Below are positions 60,565 to 64,000 of a DNA stretch of 64,000 nt, in pieces; position 1 is the first letter of the stretch; each line of letters starts with the position of its first letter. Where the stretch lies: positions 10,805,087 through 10,869,086 of the forward strand of contig JARUPZ010000017.1 of assembly GCA_031213475.1 (NCBI GenBank), written 5' to 3'. A program made the position numbers and the translations under genes. The notes beneath the pieces were generated by a model that had not been told where the DNA came from, made no database searches, and saw only the letters and a list, made by a program, of their open reading frames with translations. Source of the DNA: Nereocystis luetkeana. Lineage: Eukaryota > Sar > Phaeophyceae > Laminariales > Laminariaceae.

Positions 60565-62839
60565 ACTCGATAGGAGAGATGTACTCGATCTCATGCATGG
60601 CCGTAGTCGTATGACCATAGACCCTCGCATCACTACAATGCCGGGACGGAGCATGTCGGGTTTTCACCGACCAGACAGACATTGCTTGCACCAAGCGCGA
60701 AGCGCCGTGAGGTGTCTGGCGAGTCGCATGGAGGGTGAGCTGCATCCTACTAAGAACCACTTATTGAGGCGGACTTGCATACGGACGACAGCTTCAATGA
60801 GTTGATTAAATTTCCGGTGTAGGCATTTCCAGAGACAGCAATGGGAGTACTATGTAACTGCCTCTTGGGTGCCTTACCTTGAACACTACGTGATACGATC
60901 ATTCCCAACTATGCGGAGTAAAGGTTCTTTACCTCGCACAAATGATCTATAACTCGACAACCAGCTGTGGGCGACCGCCAAAAAAAAAAAAAAAGGTACC
61001 CTGGTTTTCTAGCTCACGTAGTGAGCGGCATGTTTTACAGTGTCGTTGCCAACCGACGCCAACCCAACCTATAAAAAATAGGGGGAGGGGGGGGGGGGGT
61101 GGGGAGGGGGGGGGGGGTAGGGAGCGTGGAACACTGCCACAGAGGGCTGGCAACTAAGAGCAGCCCTTGGCCCTCACCCTGCCCTCACCCTGCGAGTGAG
61201 CGACACCGTACAACCCGCAGCATTTGTCTGCATCCTTCTCGCCAAAACGCAAGGGTGGACACGAAAGCGTGATGTTAACTGTTGACATCAGCAGCGGCTA
61301 GACGCCCGTACGACCTTTTCCTGATTCCAACCCAACGCGAGCTGCCTCTCGCCTATGGTTTTCTTTGTACAACCAACGTGATGCGCACGTACGTGGACCA
61401 TTCCATGGCATAACGTATCATGCTCGTACCGCAATATGCAGTACCGTGCCATACCACATTACACACCATGTCAGGTACGGTGATACCATTCGACCCCCTA
61501 CCCCCATACCACTCTAACCCTAACCCATAACGTCACATCCTATCTCATATCATACCGCACGTCACCATATAACACCATACAGCATATAGAGTATTATACA
61601 CCACACCACCTCATACCACCTCATACCTTATCATCCCATCCCATCCCATCCCATCCCATCCCATCCCACCCCACCCCACCCCATCCCATCCCATCCCATC
61701 CCATCCCATCCCATCCCATCCCGTCCCGTCCCGTCCCATCCCATCCCATCCCATCCCATACGATACCATGCCATGCCATACCATGCCATACCCTACCACA
61801 CAATTTCATCCCATCCCACCCCACACAACACCGTACCATAAAAACACCACGGTAACACGCGGAAAACCGCGACAGGTAACGCACCTTCCGCGATCTGTGC
61901 CACCCGTCCGTTCCCTTGGCCCTGCTGCTCCTCGCCCTCATCCCCCTCCCCCCCCTCCTCCCCTCCTCCTGCAGCGGTCTCTCCACCACCCACCCCTCTG
62001 CCTCCCTTTCCGGCAACGTCTCCGTCCCTCCTGCCCCCTCTCCCTCCGTTCACCACATCAGCAGAATGCCGCCGCGACCTCGCGCCCATCCCCGGGCCGA
62101 GCCCGCCCATCCCCGGGTTGGGCCCTCCAGTACGCTTCCCGACACGTTCCACGGAACGCTCCGCAGAACGGTCAGCGAAATATGCTGCAGAACGGTCTGT
62201 GGGGCTGCCTAAGGGGCTGTCTACGAAGCAGTCTGAGGAGCAATCCGCGGAACGCCTTCGGAAGCGCTCCCCGGAGCGTTCCTCGCATCGTTCTCCAGAG
62301 GGTTCTCCGGAGCCTTCTCCAGATGACGTTTGCTGCTGCGGATGCTGCTGCGGATGCTGCACAGAAAGAGTGTGGCCCGCGTGCCTGCGGATGCCCGACT
62401 CAACTCGCTGCTCGTCGTTCGTCCCGGGGCAACCGTCCAGGGTCGAGGAGGATTTCGTCAGTCTGGAAGGGCTCGACGGCGCAAGGGGAGGGGACTGAGG
62501 GGGGGTGTGGTAGTTCGAGAGCTTGGACGGGGAAGAGCAAGCCGAATCGGGATTTTCCGCCGCGGTCTTGACCGCCGTCACCTCCGCCAAGGGGGACCCG
62601 TATTCGGACACCGAATCAGATATGGAATCGGACACCGAATCGGAAACCGATGCCGATCTCTTGACAGGACGAGCCCCTCCGTGAGCGTCGGGACGCCCGT
62701 CGCAGTCCATCCTTCTCGCTGGGCTACCGCTCGTCTCCTGGAGTGCCAGAGATATACCGGATGCTTGGGGGGGGAGGGTGGCTGGTTCTCCTGTCGACTC
62801 TAACGTAAGCGGTAGATCCGTTGGAGAGGTGTTCGACAT
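46037..62839 (-). CDS. second multi-exon gene, product not recognised (exons partly placed)
   Basis: Well-supported exons: E1 61885-62839 (318 codons, start Met 62839), E2 60198-60256, E3 59206-59433, which join in phase (G|GG, then phase 0). Downstream: 51506-51604, 50397-50822, 48108-48253, 46037-46147 (stop). The last two join in frame to give [13 protein letters not shown] and a Pro/Ser/Lys tail. All have GT-AG borders. E1 is disordered: [20 protein letters not shown], Ser/Glu/Arg stretches and a Gly/Glu-rich end. E2 encodes [20 protein letters not shown], with several aromatic residues. E3 and the 50.4-kb exon are Gly-rich. The 50.4- and 48.2-kb exons do not join in phase as written (0 then 1), so an exon or alternative border (for example GTAAAT after 50574) is missing. 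I know no family for it. It may be one gene or two. Confidence 0.55.
47380..47510. repeat. short GGGCATGCC tandem repeat
   Basis: Units like AATAGGGCATGCCTTAATGCC repeat four to five times with drift. Confidence 0.6.
48280..48790. repeat. degenerate CGTAACCGACATGAGG minisatellite
   Basis: Units of about 20-28 bp such as ACGTAACCGACATGAGGTA and ACGTAGCCGACGCGAGGGAA; the array resumes at 49135-49330. It sits just upstream (gene strand) of the exon at 48108-48253. Two TTAGGG units followed by inverted CCCTAA units interrupt it at 48664-48691. Confidence 0.75.
48664..48691. repeat. second inverted telomere-repeat junction
   Basis: GGGTTAGGGTTACCCTAACC: two TTAGGG-type units abut two CCCTAA-type units, again in the head-to-head orientation, inside a minisatellite. 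Confidence 0.85.
52190..52420. repeat. GGGTCGGGTCGG array
   Basis: Runs of GGTCGGGTC separated by AGGAGGTTTTCAAACCCTCA-like spacers, three units. The ends (CCCCGACCCGCGGTCGG and CCGACCCGCGAGG) are inverted relative to the interior. A loosely similar GGCCCGG-rich block is at 58730-58920. Confidence 0.65.
53400..53585. repeat. CAG/CTG-rich trinucleotide tract
   Basis: Imperfect CAG, CTG and CAA triplets on the plus strand. Poly-Cys/Ala frames here are artefacts. Confidence 0.6.
54110..54333 (-). other. possible exon of the second gene
   Basis: One minus frame reads [20 protein letters not shown], which is like the amphipathic helical start of RIIa/Dpy-30-type dimerisation motifs. A 3' splice site and phase that would fit the 57.2-kb candidate can be found, but the donor (GTTGTT or GTGTTG) is weak. 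Confidence 0.3.
54840..55550. repeat. degenerate GAGTACTG repeat field
   Basis: Dozens of scattered GAGTACT, AGTACTG and CAGTATC words at about 12-30-bp spacing in both orientations. AGTACT is itself palindromic. No clean period. Confidence 0.6.
57188..57257 (-). other. possible short exon of the second gene
   Basis: [14 protein letters not shown] followed by a consensus GTGAGC donor; preceded by AG acceptor candidates with a poor pyrimidine tract. The peptide looks coding, but the joining to exon 3 (59206) is unproven. Confidence 0.35.
59456..60030. repeat. GGTCACACCAAC 12-bp minisatellite
   Basis: About 45 units of GGTCACACCAAC and variants in the intron between exons at 60198 and 59433, ending about 25 bp before the exon 3 acceptor. 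Because the unit is a multiple of three, several frames stay open on both strands; these are not genes. Confidence 0.9.
60533..61125 (+). repeat. poly-G-headed dispersed element, copy B
   Basis: Begins with an uninterrupted run of about 30 G, then GTACTCGATAGGAGAGATGT and the same conserved blocks as copy A, including the A-run before CTAGCTCACGTAGTGAGCGG and a terminal G-rich stretch (61080-61120). It is the longest copy and suggests an element of about 550-600 bp. Confidence 0.75.
61626..61770. repeat. CCCAT pentanucleotide tract
   Basis: About 28 units of CCCAT with CCCAC and CCCGT variants, in intron 1 of the second gene. Confidence 0.95.
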
Positions 62840-62897
62840 CGACGCGGAATAAAGCTCCTGCTCCTACTGCTGTAGTAGCTCCGCCGCGATATTAAAA

Positions 62898-63058
62898 GTG
62901 CGGGGCGCCGATTCGACTCACGAAACAGTTTTAATTGGCCCGCCGTTCTAGTGCAGGGCACCGATTTGTCTGATGGAAATATTTTAAGTGGCCCTCCTTG
63001 CTAGTTAGGGTGCCGATTCAACCGATGAAACGGTTTTAGTTGGCCCGCCTCCCTAGGA
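62898..63058. repeat. three-unit tandem repeat of about 52 bp
   Basis: GGCGCCGATTCGACTCACGA..., GGGCACCGATTTGTCTGATG... and GGGTGCCGATTCAACCGATG..., each ending in TTGGCCCGCC or close. Lies just upstream of the second gene's start. Confidence 0.8.
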
Positions 63059-64000
63059 TGATGCTCTACCCCATGCGCGGGATGACCCCCGCGGCCGCCC
63101 CTTGTCGAAGAGAAGGCACGGCGCAACGAACTCCGGCCACCTGTGAGAGGCGTGTTTGGTGAGGGGTGTAGGTGAAGGATACGCTGGTCATTAAACTTTA
63201 AAAAATACCACACATATGGACAGACCACGACCTACAGTCTACAGCAGATGTTGAGCCTCAACAAGACGACTTGATGTATGTCAAGGAGGATCCTGTATAG
63301 TGCATATCTTACCCCTGAAACATGTTCTAGGTAATACGGTTTTCATCCGGCACTTTGAGCTGTTAACCATTTAGAGCACGAATAGATCTGCCCGAAAATG
63401 TGTACCGGCATACCATTGAGTGGGGGTCGGTGATCTATCTATCCGAGGTTCCCCCTAAGGGTTCTAACCCCCTAACCCTAAGGGTTCTAACCCTAACCCT
63501 AACCCAAGCATCATAAGGACACGAAAGGAGGCATGTGCCGACTGCTGCTCGCTAAAAACAAACAAGGACAAAACATGGGATCACCAGGTTCACAACACAG
63601 GATAATACTATTTAAACCAAATAGACCTTTCCTATGTTCTCCTTTTAGTTTTGGAAACGACAAAAGTGCTACAGGTAGGCCTGGAAATTGATTCGTTTCA
63701 GTAGGTACAAACAACAAAGAATGTTGCATGGTCGAAATCTGGGGGGAAAATATCTGTAGAAAGTCAACCAATTTTTGTGATGGGGAAAACAACCCTTACC
63801 CTGCCACAGAAACAATGAACTGTTCCATGATGCTGCCTCTCTAAAGGAAAATAGAAAGCTGTGCGGGGGTCGACGTCGCGGCTTTGTAGTTTGAGCTACG
63901 AGCTGAAAAAAAGTCAGCCTTGCTCTTAGCTCAAAACGTGCTGCTGGACAGCGCACCTCTAGGCCCAGATCGTAGAGCAGCAGCGTAGACGCGGACGCGC
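63059..64000. other. right-edge interval
   Basis: Holds a GATCT-rich repeat (63230-63440) and a telomere-type tract (63470-63507, with a tail-to-tail CCCTAAGGGTT). No gene recognised. Confidence 0.55.

Noticed and set aside
61768..62571. 267-codon plus-strand ORF opposite the first exon of the second gene
   Set aside because: Shadow of the GC-rich disordered exon on the other strand. It starts inside the CCCAT tract, has no domain, and its composition mirrors the minus-strand codons.

Overview
The window looks like nuclear DNA of a eukaryote, most likely an ochrophyte (stramenopile) alga, possibly of the brown-algal lineage. The reasons are: genes split by many GT-AG introns of 0.3-3 kb; a plastid-type phytyl ester synthase whose first exon encodes a signal peptide followed by a phenylalanine-type (ASAFAP-like) cleavage site; a membrane-protein domain of a kind I know mainly from ochrophyte genomes; short TTAGGG tracts scattered throughout; and very heavy repeat load. 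Nothing bacterial (operons, Shine-Dalgarno sites) is present. The organism call is inference.

Layout. 1-4.1 kb: two CCGTCCCGTCCC minisatellite arrays flanking a small mariner-like MITE and a decayed LINE with a reverse transcriptase. 4.1-15.6 kb: a giant inverted repeat with arms of about 5.3 kb. Its outer parts are mirror-image, diverged satellites. Its inner parts (about 3.7 kb each) are nearly identical and each carries a frameshifted copy of a seven-transmembrane-type gene fragment. The 0.65-kb loop contains a head-to-head TTAGGG/CCCTAA junction, the structure expected of a telomere-telomere or sister-chromatid fusion. 15.6-17.3 kb: no gene recognised.

17.8-40.3 kb (minus strand): the best gene in the window. 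I could join 13 exons with matching phases into an 881-residue, presumably plastid-targeted protein: an alpha/beta-hydrolase domain followed by a lysophospholipid-acyltransferase-like domain (phytyl ester synthase/DGAT-like, PES family). Its introns hold two copies of a TIR-bearing MITE, a truncated LINE with target-site duplication, a poly-G-headed dispersed element, and decayed tandem copies of its own exons. 40.4-46.0 kb: no convincing gene.

46.0-62.8 kb (minus strand): pieces of a second multi-exon gene, with a long disordered serine/acidic first exon at 62.8 kb and a terminal exon at 46.0 kb. I do not recognise the protein, and the middle exons are uncertain. Its introns are packed with minisatellites (12-mer GGTCACACCAAC, CCCAT pentamer, GAGTACTG, CGTAACCGACATGAGG).

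The two genes are consecutive on the same strand, but I see no functional link between them. The main biological interest lies in genome dynamics: telomere-like junctions, a self-converted inverted repeat, MITE insertion at a splice donor, and tandem micro-duplications that break reading frames.
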